This document shows, one piece after another, positions 8,822 to 16,358 of a DNA stretch of 19,088 nucleotides. Both the position numbers and the translations under genes were made by a program. Numbering within the stretch: position 1 is the stretch's first letter; each line of letters opens with the position of its first letter. Source of the DNA: a bacterium (GTDB lineage: Bacteria > KSB1 > UBA2214); assembly GCA_029560815.1 (NCBI GenBank), contig JAKQKF010000135.1, positions 1-19,088 on the forward strand, written 5' to 3'. A model generated the notes under the pieces. It was given only the letters and a program-made list of their open reading frames with translations, had not been told where the DNA came from and made no database searches.

Positions 8822-9862
8822 ATGAAGGCTATCGATCTGCGCAGCGACACTGTGACCAAACCCACCCCCGAGATGCGGGCGGCCATGGCCGCCGCCGAGG
8901 TGGGCGACGACGTTTTCGGCGAAGACCCGACGGTCAACCGCCTCCAGGAAAAAGTGGCCGCACTGCTTGGCAAAGAAGCCGCCCTCTATGTCAGCAGCGG
9001 CACCCAGAGCAACCAGCTGGCCATCAAGAGCCACACCCAGCCGGGCAACGAAATCTATTGTGAAGAGAACGGCCATATCTTCCATTACGAGGCCGGCGCG
9101 CCCGCCGCTCTCGCCGGGGTGCAGGTGCGCACCCTGCCGGGTGTGCGCGGGGCCATCACCGCGGCGCAGATCGAGGCTGTCCTGCGCCCGGGCGACCATC
9201 ATAATCCCCCCTCCCGGCTGGTGGTGCTGGAGAACACCCACAACCGCGCCGGCGGGGCGATCTTCCCCTTGGACGAGATCGAAAAAATCCATGCCCTGAC
9301 CCGCGCGCGTGGACTCGCCCTCCACCTCGACGGCGCCCGGCTCTGGAACGCCCACGTCGCCACCGGCATTCCCCTGGCAGAATACGGCCGCCTCTTCGAT
9401 TCGATCTCGGTCTGCCTCTCCAAGGGGCTTGGCGCCCCGGTCGGCTCGGTTCTGGCCGGATCGGCCGACTTGATCGACCGGGCCCACCGCTACCGCAAGA
9501 TGTGGGGCGGCGGCATGCGCCAGGCCGGCATCATCGCCGCTGCCGGCCTCTATGCCCTCGACCACCACATCGCGCGCCTTGCCGTCGATCACCGCCACGC
9601 CGCCGAACTGATGCATACTTTCCGCAAATTTCCGGCCATCGAGGTCGATCCTGAAGCCACCCGGACCAATATAGTTATTGTTGAACTGCGAAAAACTGGA
9701 TTAAAAGCGCATGATTTGGTTGTTAAACTGAAAGAAAAGGGCGTGCTCTGCCTGGCTACTGCGCCCACCCGCGTGCGATTGGTCACCCATCTCGACGTCG
9801 ATGACGAAGAGATCACTACCGCATGCGGGATCATCGAGGAGATCCTGCAGCACTCTCTGTAA
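8822..9862 (+). CDS. ltaE: Low-specificity L-threonine aldolase
   Basis: This PLP enzyme of the fold-type I beta-eliminating lyase family cleaves L-threonine or L-allo-threonine to glycine and acetaldehyde in the cytoplasm. Family hallmarks run through all 346 residues: an N-terminal [16 protein letters not shown] and [23 protein letters not shown] (58-67), the H85/H88 region, [12 protein letters not shown] (134-145), [10 protein letters not shown] (168-177) with PLP-contacting D170 and R173, and [14 protein letters not shown] with Schiff-base lysine K201. The length is normal. It starts 21 bases after the helicase stop, with a GGGAAGAG ribosome-binding site, so it is probably co-transcribed with the nuclease-helicase gene; no functional link is evident. 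Codons 283-306 (about 9669-9738) are strikingly AT-rich compared with the rest of the gene, although the protein sequence there remains plausible for the family. Confidence 0.95.
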   Translation: MKAIDLRSDTVTKPTPEMRAAMAAAEVGDDVFGEDPTVNRLQEKVAALLGKEAALYVSSGTQSNQLAIKSHTQPGNEIYCEENGHIFHYEAGAPAALAGVQVRTLPGVRGAITAAQIEAVLRPGDHHNPPSRLVVLENTHNRAGGAIFPLDEIEKIHALTRARGLALHLDGARLWNAHVATGIPLAEYGRLFDSISVCLSKGLGAPVGSVLAGSADLIDRAHRYRKMWGGGMRQAGIIAAAGLYALDHHIARLAVDHRHAAELMHTFRKFPAIEVDPEATRTNIVIVELRKTGLKAHDLVVKLKEKGVLCLATAPTRVRLVTHLDVDDEEITTACGIIEEILQHSL

Positions 9863-9868
9863 CAGCTA

Positions 9869-9918
9869 AACCCTAATCAACCTGTTCATTAACCCTAACC
9901 AACCTTTTAAGGTTCATT
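9869..9918 (+). repeat. Imperfect direct repeat in the sigma-factor leader
   Basis: AACCCTAATCAACCT (9869-9883) recurs as AACCCTAACCAACCT (9891-9905), 14 of 15 identical and offset by 22 bases, about two helical turns. Each copy is followed by GTTCATT (9884-9890 and 9912-9918); the second is separated by a 6-base insertion that creates a perfect inverted repeat, AACCTT-TT-AAGGTT (9901-9914). The unit fills nearly the whole gap between ltaE and the sigma-factor gene. It could be an operator or simply a duplication. Confidence 0.6.
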
Positions 9919-9925
9919 GCCACTT

Positions 9926-10810
9926 ATGCCAACGCAAGTGCAGTTGATGACCAAAAAGAAAAAGAAAAAACCAGCCGAAACCAGGACCAAGGAATCGATT
10001 GAAAAGTATCTGGAGGAGATCGGCGGATTTTCGCCGCTTCCCCCGGAAGAAGAGATCGCTCTGGCCCGCCGTATTCGCAAAGGTGACGAAGAAGCTTTAG
10101 ACAAGCTTGTCAAGGCCAACCTGCGCTTTGTCATCAGCGTCGCCAAGGAATACCAGGGCCAGGGATTGCCCCTCCAGGATCTGATCAGCGAAGGCAATCT
10201 CGGTCTCATCAAGGCAGCCCAACGTTTCGATGAAACCAGAGGATTCAAGTTCATCTCCTACGCCGTCTGGTGGATTCGTCAATCGATTCTGCAAGCACTG
10301 GCGGAACAATCCCGTGTGGTGCGTCTCCCTCTCAACCGCGTGGGGGCGATCAACAAGGTGGGCCGCGCGCTCGAAGCTCTCGAAAAAGAGTACGGCCGCG
10401 AACCCAGCATGGACGAAATCGCCACCCGCATGGACATGAGCTCCTTTGAAGTAGCGGACGTCCTCAAGACCTCCGCACGCCACCTCTCCCTCGACGAACC
10501 GTTCAAGGAAGATGAGGGCAACAGTCTCCTCGACGTGCTCGAAAGCGACCGCTACGAGCCGCCCGATGGAACCCTGATGCGCTCCTCTCTGCGCGAAGAG
10601 ATCGAGAAGGTCCTCTCCACCCTTAAACCGCGCGAAGCGGAAATAGTCAAACTCTATTTCGGGCTGGATGGCGACCGACCTCTGACTCTGGAGGAGATCG
10701 GCGAATACTTCACCCTGACGCGTGAACGCGTCAGACAGATCAAGGAGAAGGCCCTGCGACGCCTGCGTCACCGCTCGCGATTGGAGCCTCTGCGTAAATA
10801 TCTCGGCTGA
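9926..10810 (+). CDS. rpoD: RNA polymerase primary-type sigma factor (RpoD/SigA family, short form)
   Basis: This is a group 1/2-like sigma-70 of 294 residues from the preferred ATG. After a Lys-rich N-terminus (KKKKKK near residue 10) come region 1.2 ([20 protein letters not shown]), region 2 ([38 protein letters not shown] and [20 protein letters not shown], residues 65-130), region 3 (about 131-215) and region 4 with the helix-turn-helix [29 protein letters not shown] (253-281). Region 1.1 and the non-conserved insert of E. coli RpoD are absent, as in Bacteroidota primary sigma factors of about 290 residues, so this is probably the housekeeping sigma factor. The start is uncertain: TTG at 9917 has an AAGG 4 bases upstream, ATG at 9926 has it 13 bases upstream, and ATG at 9947 lacks one. 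An intrinsic terminator follows directly. Confidence 0.95.
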   Translation: MPTQVQLMTKKKKKKPAETRTKESIEKYLEEIGGFSPLPPEEEIALARRIRKGDEEALDKLVKANLRFVISVAKEYQGQGLPLQDLISEGNLGLIKAAQRFDETRGFKFISYAVWWIRQSILQALAEQSRVVRLPLNRVGAINKVGRALEALEKEYGREPSMDEIATRMDMSSFEVADVLKTSARHLSLDEPFKEDEGNSLLDVLESDRYEPPDGTLMRSSLREEIEKVLSTLKPREAEIVKLYFGLDGDRPLTLEEIGEYFTLTRERVRQIKEKALRRLRHRSRLEPLRKYLG

Positions 10811-10815
10811 AAAAA

Positions 10816-10847
10816 CCAAAGCCCTGTCTTCAGACAGGGCTTTTTTT
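10816..10847. terminator. Bidirectional intrinsic terminator between sigma factor and pyrE
   Basis: An 8-base-pair GC-rich stem (GCCCTGTC, 10821-10828; GACAGGGC, 10833-10840) with loop TTCA is extended by A-T pairs and followed by seven T residues on plus. On the minus strand the same stem is followed by GG and then six T residues. It lies just after the sigma-factor stop and before the pyrE stop, so it can end both convergent transcripts. Confidence 0.92.
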
Positions 10848-10896
10848 ATCCGGATGCTCCCGGAGCGAAAAAATGGCGGAGATCGTGAGCGGGAGT

Positions 10897-11469
10897 CTAG
10901 ACCTTGCGGCTGCCCGGCTTGACCACCGGGAGGCCTTGAGCGCAGAGCGGGCACGCCTCGGGGGGATAGGTGACCACTTCCATTTTCAGAGCCGCGAAAA
11001 AGGGGACATCGAACTGCGCCCGGCCGGAGCTGCGGTCGACGATGAAGGCCGCTCCCATCACCCGGGCGCCGGCCGCCTGGGCCAGAGCGATCACCTCCTT
11101 GACCGAGCCGCCGGTGGTCACCACATCCTCCACGGCCAGACAGCGCTCGCCCGCCCCGATCGCAAAACCGCGGCGCAGGGTCATCACCCCCTCCTCACGC
11201 TCGGCAAAGACCGCGCGGCATCCGAGCAGACGCGCCACCTCCTGGCCCACGACGATGCCGCCGATGGCCGGAGAGATCACCACCTCGATCTCCTCGCTGC
11301 GAAAGCGGTCGGCGATCAGCCGGCAAAAAGTTTCGGCGTGCCAGGGATACTGCAGCACCCGGGCGCACTGGAAATAGTTGGGACTGTGCAGCCCCGAAGT
11401 GAGGCGGAAATGGCCCTCCAGCAAAGCGCCACTCTCCCTGAATATCGTCAATGCCTCTTCGTTGGTCAT
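10897..11469 (-). CDS. pyrE: Orotate phosphoribosyltransferase
   Basis: PyrE converts orotate and PRPP to orotidine 5'-monophosphate, the fifth step of pyrimidine synthesis. The 190-residue protein shows LTSGLHSPNYFQCA (24-36) for orotate binding, SPAIGGIVVGQEVAR, and the PRPP-binding signature LAVEDVVTTGGS (111-122) with E114/D115. The C-terminus ACPLCAQGLPVVKPGSR carries a CxxC pair (C173, C176) and the KPGSR ending seen in the Thermus-like branch. The frame extends upstream, and ATGs occur at 11475 and 11469. I chose 11469 because GAGGAG then sits 6 bases upstream, whereas the first ATG abuts it. The gene is last in the minus-strand operon, 53 bases after the GH16 gene and two genes after pyrF, which catalyses the following step. 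Confidence 0.96.
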   Translation of the reverse strand: MTNEEALTIFRESGALLEGHFRLTSGLHSPNYFQCARVLQYPWHAETFCRLIADRFRSEEIEVVISPAIGGIVVGQEVARLLGCRAVFAEREEGVMTLRRGFAIGAGERCLAVEDVVTTGGSVKEVIALAQAAGARVMGAAFIVDRSSGRAQFDVPFFAALKMEVVTYPPEACPLCAQGLPVVKPGSRKV

Positions 11470-11522
11470 CGTCATCTCCTCTTTCCAGGTTCCAACGCCC
11501 GGGGATGGCTTTTCCCCGCCTC

Positions 11523-12365
11523 TTATCGCCTGACCGGATCGTAAACCCTGACAAAATCGACCAGCCACAGGTCCGGCAGCGCAGCCATACCGATGTTGCC
11601 CGCCCAGGTGCCGACTTCATCCGACAGCTTGATGTAGAGCGGATTTCCACACACCCCGCCCGCACTGGTGCGCCAGGTCTCCATGCCGTCGATGTAAAAA
11701 CGATAGCCGCTCTCCGACCACCAGACCGCGAAAGTATGCCAGCCCTCGCGCAGGCCCGGGATCACCGGCAGTTTATAGGCCGACTGGTGCGCGGCCTCGT
11801 AGCCGTCCCAGTGCAGGGTATGATAAACCGCATCGTCGTTGGGCGAGATCTTTTCCATAATGTCAATCTCGGTGCCGTCCCGGCCCTGGTCGCCCACCTT
11901 GCTCACCTGATCATTGAAGAGCCAGAAAGCCGACCAGTGGCCGACCTGCTTTTGCAGCTGTATGCGGGCCTCAAAAAAGCCGTAGAGCTTTTCATACTTG
12001 CCCCGCGTGCGGATGGCCCCGTCGATATAGCGTTTCATGACCGGATCGTAGTAGGTGAGCATCATCAGCTCTCCCTCCCCGTTGAGCACCGCGGCATCGG
12101 GGCGCCAGAATCCGTCCCGGCGCGGCTGGTCCTCACCGGCAGGAACCCAGGAGACATGGCTCCATTTGGAGGCATCCAGGGTCTTGCCATTGAATTCGTC
12201 ATGCCATACCATCACCCATTTGAGCGAGTCGGCAAGAGCCGGCAGATTGGACTCCGCCTCAACCGGAGCCTCCGGTCCGACCGGATTGTCCGCCTCTTTC
12301 TGACCGCATCCGGCCAGCAGGAGGAGAAGAAGCACGCCGGCGATCCTGCGCAAAGACAAATTCAC
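11523..12365 (-). CDS. Glycoside hydrolase family 16 lipoprotein
   Basis: This 280-residue secreted lipoprotein is predicted to hydrolyse beta-1,3/1,4-linked glucans or galactans; the substrate cannot be fixed from sequence. The N-terminus MNLSLRRIAGVLLLLLLAGC is a lipoprotein signal peptide with lipobox LAGC and lipidated C20. The GH16 domain runs from about residue 50 (WVMVWHDEFNGKTLDASKW) to the C-terminal WLVDFVRVYDP. The catalytic motif is DGTEIDIMEKI, with nucleophile E166, D168 and acid/base E171. Other family features include GAIRTRGKYEKLYGFFEARIQL and GWHTFAVWW. The GTG start overlaps the pyrF stop by four bases (GTGA, 12362-12365), and the pyrF 3' end supplies GGAGG 8 bases upstream, so translation is probably coupled to pyrF. 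A glycanase inside a pyrimidine operon is unexpected. Residues 21-48 form a short Pro/Glu-rich spacer. Confidence 0.93.
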   Translation of the reverse strand: MNLSLRRIAGVLLLLLLAGCGQKEADNPVGPEAPVEAESNLPALADSLKWVMVWHDEFNGKTLDASKWSHVSWVPAGEDQPRRDGFWRPDAAVLNGEGELMMLTYYDPVMKRYIDGAIRTRGKYEKLYGFFEARIQLQKQVGHWSAFWLFNDQVSKVGDQGRDGTEIDIMEKISPNDDAVYHTLHWDGYEAAHQSAYKLPVIPGLREGWHTFAVWWSESGYRFYIDGMETWRTSAGGVCGNPLYIKLSDEVGTWAGNIGMAALPDLWLVDFVRVYDPVRR

Positions 12366-13177
12366 GGCTTGCCTCCCGCCAGGCGGAGGGCATCGCGGGT
12401 AGCACGGGCGGCCCCGGCCGCGGCTTCCGCAAAGTCCTCCCCGGACGAAGCGTAGAGGATCGCCCGGCTCGAGTTATAGAGAGCGCCCCGGCCCGCCTTG
12501 TCCGTGCCCGCCCGCACGGAGGCCTCCAGCTCTCCGCCCTGGGCGCCGATGCCGGGAATGAGCAGGGGCAGCTCAGGCGCCAGGGTGCGGACCGCCTCCA
12601 GCTGCTCCGGATGGGTGGCGCCGACGACCAGACCGCAGTTGCCCTTTTCGTTCCAGCTCCGCACCCGGTGGGCGATGACCTCGTAAAGGGGTCCCTCCCC
12701 GGTCTGGATATGCTGAAAATCCCGGCTTCCGGGATTGGAGGTCAGGCAGAGAAAAAAGACCCCGCGGGACTCATCCTCGAGAAAGGGCATCACCGAGTCG
12801 CCGCCCAGGAAGGGGTTGACGGTCACCGCATCGGCCCCCAACCCGGCGAAGAGCCCGCGCGCGTACATCATGGCGGTATTGCCGATGTCGCCGCGTTTGG
12901 CGTCAGCGATCCTGATCACATCGGCCGGCAGGTAGCGAAAGGTCTCCTCGAGAGCGCGCCAGCCCTCGAGCCCGTAAGCCTCGTAAAAGGCGGTGTTGAC
13001 CTTGTAGGCCGCGGCATAGGGAAGCGTGGCATCGATGATCGCCCGGTTGAACGCGAAGAGGGGATCGGGCAGATCGCGCAGGGCGGCCGGGATCTTTTCG
13101 AGCACGGTATCCAGCCCCACGCAGAGCAGGCTCTCCTTCTCCTGAAGGACCCGGTCCAGCCGTTCTGCAAATCGCAT
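12362..13177 (-). CDS. pyrF: Orotidine 5'-phosphate decarboxylase
   Basis: PyrF decarboxylates OMP to UMP, the last step of de novo pyrimidine synthesis. The 271-residue length and sequence fit the longer OMPdecase subfamily (PyrF type 2) rather than the roughly 230-residue E. coli/Bacillus type. Visible motifs are LLCVGLDTVLEKIP near the N-terminus, YKVNTAFYEAYG (58-69), the catalytic DAKRGDIGNT (D92, K94, D97), AVTVNPFLGGDSVMPF, LTSNPGSRDFQ and the phosphate-binding LLIPGIGAQGGE. ATG at 13177 follows AAAGGA by about 7 bases. The gene starts 13 bases after the glyS stop and overlaps the GH16 start, placing it in the middle of the operon. The second pyrimidine gene, pyrE, lies two genes downstream; no other pyr gene is in the window. 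Confidence 0.97.
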   Translation of the reverse strand: MRFAERLDRVLQEKESLLCVGLDTVLEKIPAALRDLPDPLFAFNRAIIDATLPYAAAYKVNTAFYEAYGLEGWRALEETFRYLPADVIRIADAKRGDIGNTAMMYARGLFAGLGADAVTVNPFLGGDSVMPFLEDESRGVFFLCLTSNPGSRDFQHIQTGEGPLYEVIAHRVRSWNEKGNCGLVVGATHPEQLEAVRTLAPELPLLIPGIGAQGGELEASVRAGTDKAGRGALYNSSRAILYASSGEDFAEAAAGAARATRDALRLAGGKP

Positions 13178-13190
13178 GATTCAGTCCTTT

Positions 13191-14504
13191 CTAACCGTTG
13201 ATCTTTTTGTGCAGGAATCCGATCAGGCCATCGATTTTCATCCGCTCCTGCTGCATGGTATCGCGGTCGCGCACGGTGACGGTCTCGTTCTCGAGGGTCT
13301 CGGTATCGACCGTGATGCAGAAGGGGGTGCCCACCTCATCCTGGCGGCGATAGCGGCGGCCGACGGCTCCGCTCTCATCATAAAAGACTGCATAATAGGG
13401 CTGCAGCATGGCCTCGATCTTTTGGGCGATCTCCGGCATGCCCTCTTTCTTCACCAGCGGAAAGATGCCGGCCTTGATCGGGGCGATGGCGGGATGAAAA
13501 TGGAGGACGGTACGGGTATCTTTCTCGAGCACCTGCTCCTCAAAGGCATCGCAGAGAATGCAGAGCATGGTGCGGTCGACGCCGGCGGAGGTCTCAATGA
13601 TGTAGGGCACATAGCGCTCGCGGTTCACCTCGTCGAAATAGCTCAGGTCGACGCCCGAGTGTTCCTGGTGGCGCTTGAGGTCGAAATCGGTGCGGTTGTG
13701 GATGCCCTCCAGTTCCTTCCAGCCGAAGGGGAACTCGTACTGGATGTCGAATGCGGCCGTGGCGTAATGGGCCAGTTCGTCTTCGCCGTGTTGATGGAAA
13801 CGGGTTCGGGCCGGATTGACCCCGAGAGCGGCATAGTAGCTCTTGCGATCCTCCTTCCAGCTCTCGAACCACTCCATGTCGGTGCCCGGCTTGACGAAGA
13901 ACTGCATCTCCATCTGTTCGAATTCGCGGGTGCGGAAGATAAAATTTTCCGTCGTGATCTCGTTGCGGAAGGCCTTGCCGATCTGGCCGATGCCGAAAGG
14001 CACCTTCAGACGGCTGGAGTCAAGGACATTCTGGTAGTTGACGTAGATACCCTGCGCGGTCTCGGGGCGGAGATAAACGACGCTGGCGCTGTCCTCGACC
14101 GGCCCCATGAAGGTCTTGAACATGAGATTAAACTGACGGATATCGGTCATCTGTCCGCCGCATTCGGGGCATTTGCCCGGATCCGGAACCATATCGGCGC
14201 GGAAGCGGCGCTTGCAGACCTTGCAGTCGACCATGGGGTCGGTGAAGCCGGCCACATGGCCGGAGGCCTCCCAGACTTTGGGGGCCATCAGGATGGAGGC
14301 GTCGAGGCCGACCACATCACGGCGGCGGCGCACCATCCAGTTCCACCAGAAATCCTTGACGTTGCGTTTGAGCTCGACACCGAGGGGGCCGTAATCGTAG
14401 CAGGCGTTCAATCCGCCGTAGATTTCGCTCGACTGAAAAATGAAGCCGCGGCGGCGGCATAACGAGATGATTTTATCCAGGGTATTGGGGGTCGGGTTGG
14501 CCAT
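13191..14504 (-). CDS. glyS: Glycyl-tRNA synthetase, alpha2 single-chain type
   Basis: This class II synthetase charges tRNA-Gly with glycine. Its 437 residues are close to the usual length of the compact dimeric bacterial/archaeal/eukaryal type, distinct from the alpha2beta2 GlyQ/GlyS enzyme. Visible landmarks are GFIFQSSEIYGGLNACYDYGPLG (20-42), an inserted zinc-binding element with C94/C97 and C112/C115, YLRPETAQGIYVNY (144-157), class II motif 2 with FRNEI (179-183) and RTREFEQME, and motif 3 ETSAGVDRTML (304-314), followed by the anticodon-binding domain. The ATG at 14504 has AAGGA upstream and lies inside the 3' end of recO: the two genes overlap by 32 bases in different frames. It is third in the rsmA-to-pyrE operon. 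Confidence 0.97.
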   Translation of the reverse strand: MANPTPNTLDKIISLCRRRGFIFQSSEIYGGLNACYDYGPLGVELKRNVKDFWWNWMVRRRRDVVGLDASILMAPKVWEASGHVAGFTDPMVDCKVCKRRFRADMVPDPGKCPECGGQMTDIRQFNLMFKTFMGPVEDSASVVYLRPETAQGIYVNYQNVLDSSRLKVPFGIGQIGKAFRNEITTENFIFRTREFEQMEMQFFVKPGTDMEWFESWKEDRKSYYAALGVNPARTRFHQHGEDELAHYATAAFDIQYEFPFGWKELEGIHNRTDFDLKRHQEHSGVDLSYFDEVNRERYVPYIIETSAGVDRTMLCILCDAFEEQVLEKDTRTVLHFHPAIAPIKAGIFPLVKKEGMPEIAQKIEAMLQPYYAVFYDESGAVGRRYRRQDEVGTPFCITVDTETLENETVTVRDRDTMQQERMKIDGLIGFLHKKING

Positions 14505-15303
14505 TTTCTTTTCCTTGTTCTTCCTCTTTTGATTGATGCATGCTTTTCTGCAGTTTTTCCAGATACTGGATGCTTTTTAGAACGTGCAGCCCCTCCAGAT
14601 GCCAGCGCAAATTGGCGAGCAGAAACTGGTCCAGTTCATGGCCCAGATCCGGCCCGACGCGCAGGGTGATGCTCTTTTCCAGGCCGGACTGGCCGAGAAA
14701 GTGAAGCGCCTGCAAGGCCCGGCGGGAGAGGGACTCGCCCTCTCCACTTCTCCCCTCGCAATCGCCGCAGCGGTAGCCGCCGCTTCCATAGTCGAAAAAC
14801 TGGCGTTCCCGCAGCTTCTCCTGGCCGCAGCCCAGACAGAGCCTGTATTCGCCGCTGAAGCCGGAAAGAGCCAGGTAGCGGAGCATGAATGCGCGGACGA
14901 CCTGGCGCTGGCCGGTCTCCGCCTCCTCCAGCAGCATCAGGCTCTCCAGCAGGAGGCGGAAGAGCTGGGGGTTGGTGTGGCCGGTGACCTCGCTGCGCTC
15001 GATGATCTCGCAGGGGATCGCGGCGAGGGCCATCTTGCCCAGCTGTCCGTGAACGGAGGCGAAGGGAGTGACGATCTCCGCCTGACTGAGATAATGCAGG
15101 TCGCGCGCTTCGTAGCGGTAAAAGACAATCTGGATGTGGTTGAGCGGCTCGAGCACTCCGCTGTAACGGGACTTGAGGCTGCGCGCTCCCTTGGCCATCA
15201 CGCTCAGACGCCCGTAATGGAGGGTGTAGAGCGACAGGATCTTGCTGGTCTCGCCCTGTTTCCGGGTATGCAGCACGATCGCCTCGGTTTTGCTCAGAGG
15301 CAT
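14473..15303 (-). CDS. recO: DNA repair protein RecO
   Basis: RecO works with RecR (and RecF) to load RecA onto SSB-coated DNA. The 276-residue protein starts with MPLSKTEAIVLHTRKQGETSKILSLYT, the N-terminal OB fold. It continues with GRLSVMAKGARSLKSRYSGVLEPL and the helical middle (RLLLESLMLLEE), and has a zinc-finger pair, C156/C159 (CLGC) and C179/C182 (CGDC). The frame is open to 15456, but the ATG at 15303 begins the conserved N-terminus and follows GGAAAGG. The C-terminal tail after about residue 255 is Gln/Glu/Lys-rich (SKEEEQGKENGQ) and is partly encoded by the stretch overlapping the glyS start, so its composition may reflect the shared ribosome-binding site rather than function. The gene is 61 bases downstream of rsmA. 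Confidence 0.94.
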   Translation of the reverse strand: MPLSKTEAIVLHTRKQGETSKILSLYTLHYGRLSVMAKGARSLKSRYSGVLEPLNHIQIVFYRYEARDLHYLSQAEIVTPFASVHGQLGKMALAAIPCEIIERSEVTGHTNPQLFRLLLESLMLLEEAETGQRQVVRAFMLRYLALSGFSGEYRLCLGCGQEKLRERQFFDYGSGGYRCGDCEGRSGEGESLSRRALQALHFLGQSGLEKSITLRVGPDLGHELDQFLLANLRWHLEGLHVLKSIQYLEKLQKSMHQSKEEEQGKENGQPDPQYPG

Positions 15304-15364
15304 GAGGGCCTTTCCGACAATACAAACGCAGTGACCGCCGGAGCCTGGAACCGGACCCGGTGGA

Positions 15365-16159
15365 TCAGGGCAGCGGACGCGGGACCGCCGCGAGGGCATT
15401 GGCCATCGCCAGCCAGCCGGCCACATCCAGCTCTTCCGGACGGCGGGTGAGGTCAAAGGCCGCCAGGGCTTCGAGATTGAATTTATCGCGCAGGGATTTT
15501 CTCATCATCTTGCGGCGCTGCCCGAAAGCGGTCCGCACCAGCAGGCGGTAGAGCTTTTCATCGGCCAGCAGCCGGTTGTGGCGGTCGTGAAAGCGCCAGC
15601 GCACCAGGGCGGAATCGACCCGAGGCTGGGGTTTGAAGACTGTCCGCGGCACCCGCAGCAGGATCTCCGCATCGGCGAAGGTCCGGCTGAAAACCGCAAG
15701 GATGCCATAATCAGGGTCGCCCACCCCGGCGGTGATCCGGTCAGCCACCTCGCGCTGCATCAACAGGGCCATGTCAACCAGGTTGCGGCGGCGGTCGAAA
15801 AAATGAAAAATGATCTGCGAAGTGATGTAATAGGGGATATTGCCGACCACGCGCAGAGGGCGTTCCCCGGCGAGGAGCATCGGCTCCATCGCGAGGATGT
15901 CACCCTCCACCAGAGTAAAGTTGGACGCCCCGGTGAACCGCTTTTTGAGGAGAGCCGACAGATTGCGATCGATCTCCACCGCGATCAGCCGGGCCACCCG
16001 CGGCTGCAGCAGATCCGTCAGCAGTCCCGTGCCCGGACCGATCTCGAGCACAGTATCCCCGGGCGCAAGGGCCAGGGCATCAGCGATATTGTGCAGCACG
16101 TTGCCATCGACCAGAAAATTCTGGCCCAGGCTCTTTTTGGGCCGGATGGGATAGCTCAT
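15365..16159 (-). CDS. rsmA: 16S rRNA (adenine1518-N6/adenine1519-N6)-dimethyltransferase
   Basis: RsmA (KsgA) uses SAM to dimethylate two adjacent adenines in helix 45 of 16S rRNA late in 30S assembly. The 264-residue protein has the family start PKKSLGQNFLVD (8-18), SAM motif I VLEIGPGTG (37-45), acidic E62 after strand 2, D87 in EGDIL, and catalytic motif IV NIPYY (107-111). The C-terminal helical domain contains VFKPQPRVDSALVR and AFGQRRKMMRKSL. The start ATG at 16159 matches the conserved N-terminus, although the ribosome-binding site is weak. It is the first gene of the six-gene minus-strand operon and is divergent from the lamin-tail gene. Confidence 0.97.
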   Translation of the reverse strand: MSYPIRPKKSLGQNFLVDGNVLHNIADALALAPGDTVLEIGPGTGLLTDLLQPRVARLIAVEIDRNLSALLKKRFTGASNFTLVEGDILAMEPMLLAGERPLRVVGNIPYYITSQIIFHFFDRRRNLVDMALLMQREVADRITAGVGDPDYGILAVFSRTFADAEILLRVPRTVFKPQPRVDSALVRWRFHDRHNRLLADEKLYRLLVRTAFGQRRKMMRKSLRDKFNLEALAAFDLTRRPEELDVAGWLAMANALAAVPRPLP

Positions 16160-16242
16160 TTCACTCGCAGGGATTGATTTTTGAATTGCCTAAAAGATAG
16201 GAGAAAATGAGCAAAAAAGCCACAGTTTTTTAAGCAGTTTCG

Positions 16243-16275
16243 CGCCTCCTCGAGGCGTCCGGCGCACAGTATAAT
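16243..16275 (+). promoter_or_regulatory. Candidate -10 element and inverted repeat before the lamin-tail gene
   Basis: A perfect TATAAT (16270-16275) stands out in a GC-rich divergent spacer, 84 bases before the ATG at 16359, but no good -35 hexamer lies 16-18 bases upstream. Just before it is an inverted repeat, CGCCTC (16243-16248), loop CTC, GAGGCG (16252-16257), which could be an operator at the position of a -35 box. This is suggestive only. Confidence 0.25.
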
Positions 16276-16358
16276 GACCGGCCCGGTCTCACCCGGTGAC
16301 TCTCCGCTGAAGCGATTTTGTCCCTTGATTTTTTGCTCCAAAATGGTGAGATTGAAGT

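Noticed and set aside
9869..9905. AACCCTAA repeats as telomere-like or CRISPR-like array
   Set aside because: Only two copies with no spacer regularity beyond one interval; more consistent with a local duplication or operator.
11451..12455. 334-codon plus-strand frame antisense to the GH16 gene
   Set aside because: Antisense shadow; the GH16 catalytic motif and lipobox on minus are decisive.
13176..14462. 428-codon plus-strand frame antisense to glyS
   Set aside because: Glycyl-tRNA synthetase motifs on minus are complete; the plus frame is an Ala/Gly/Asp-rich shadow.
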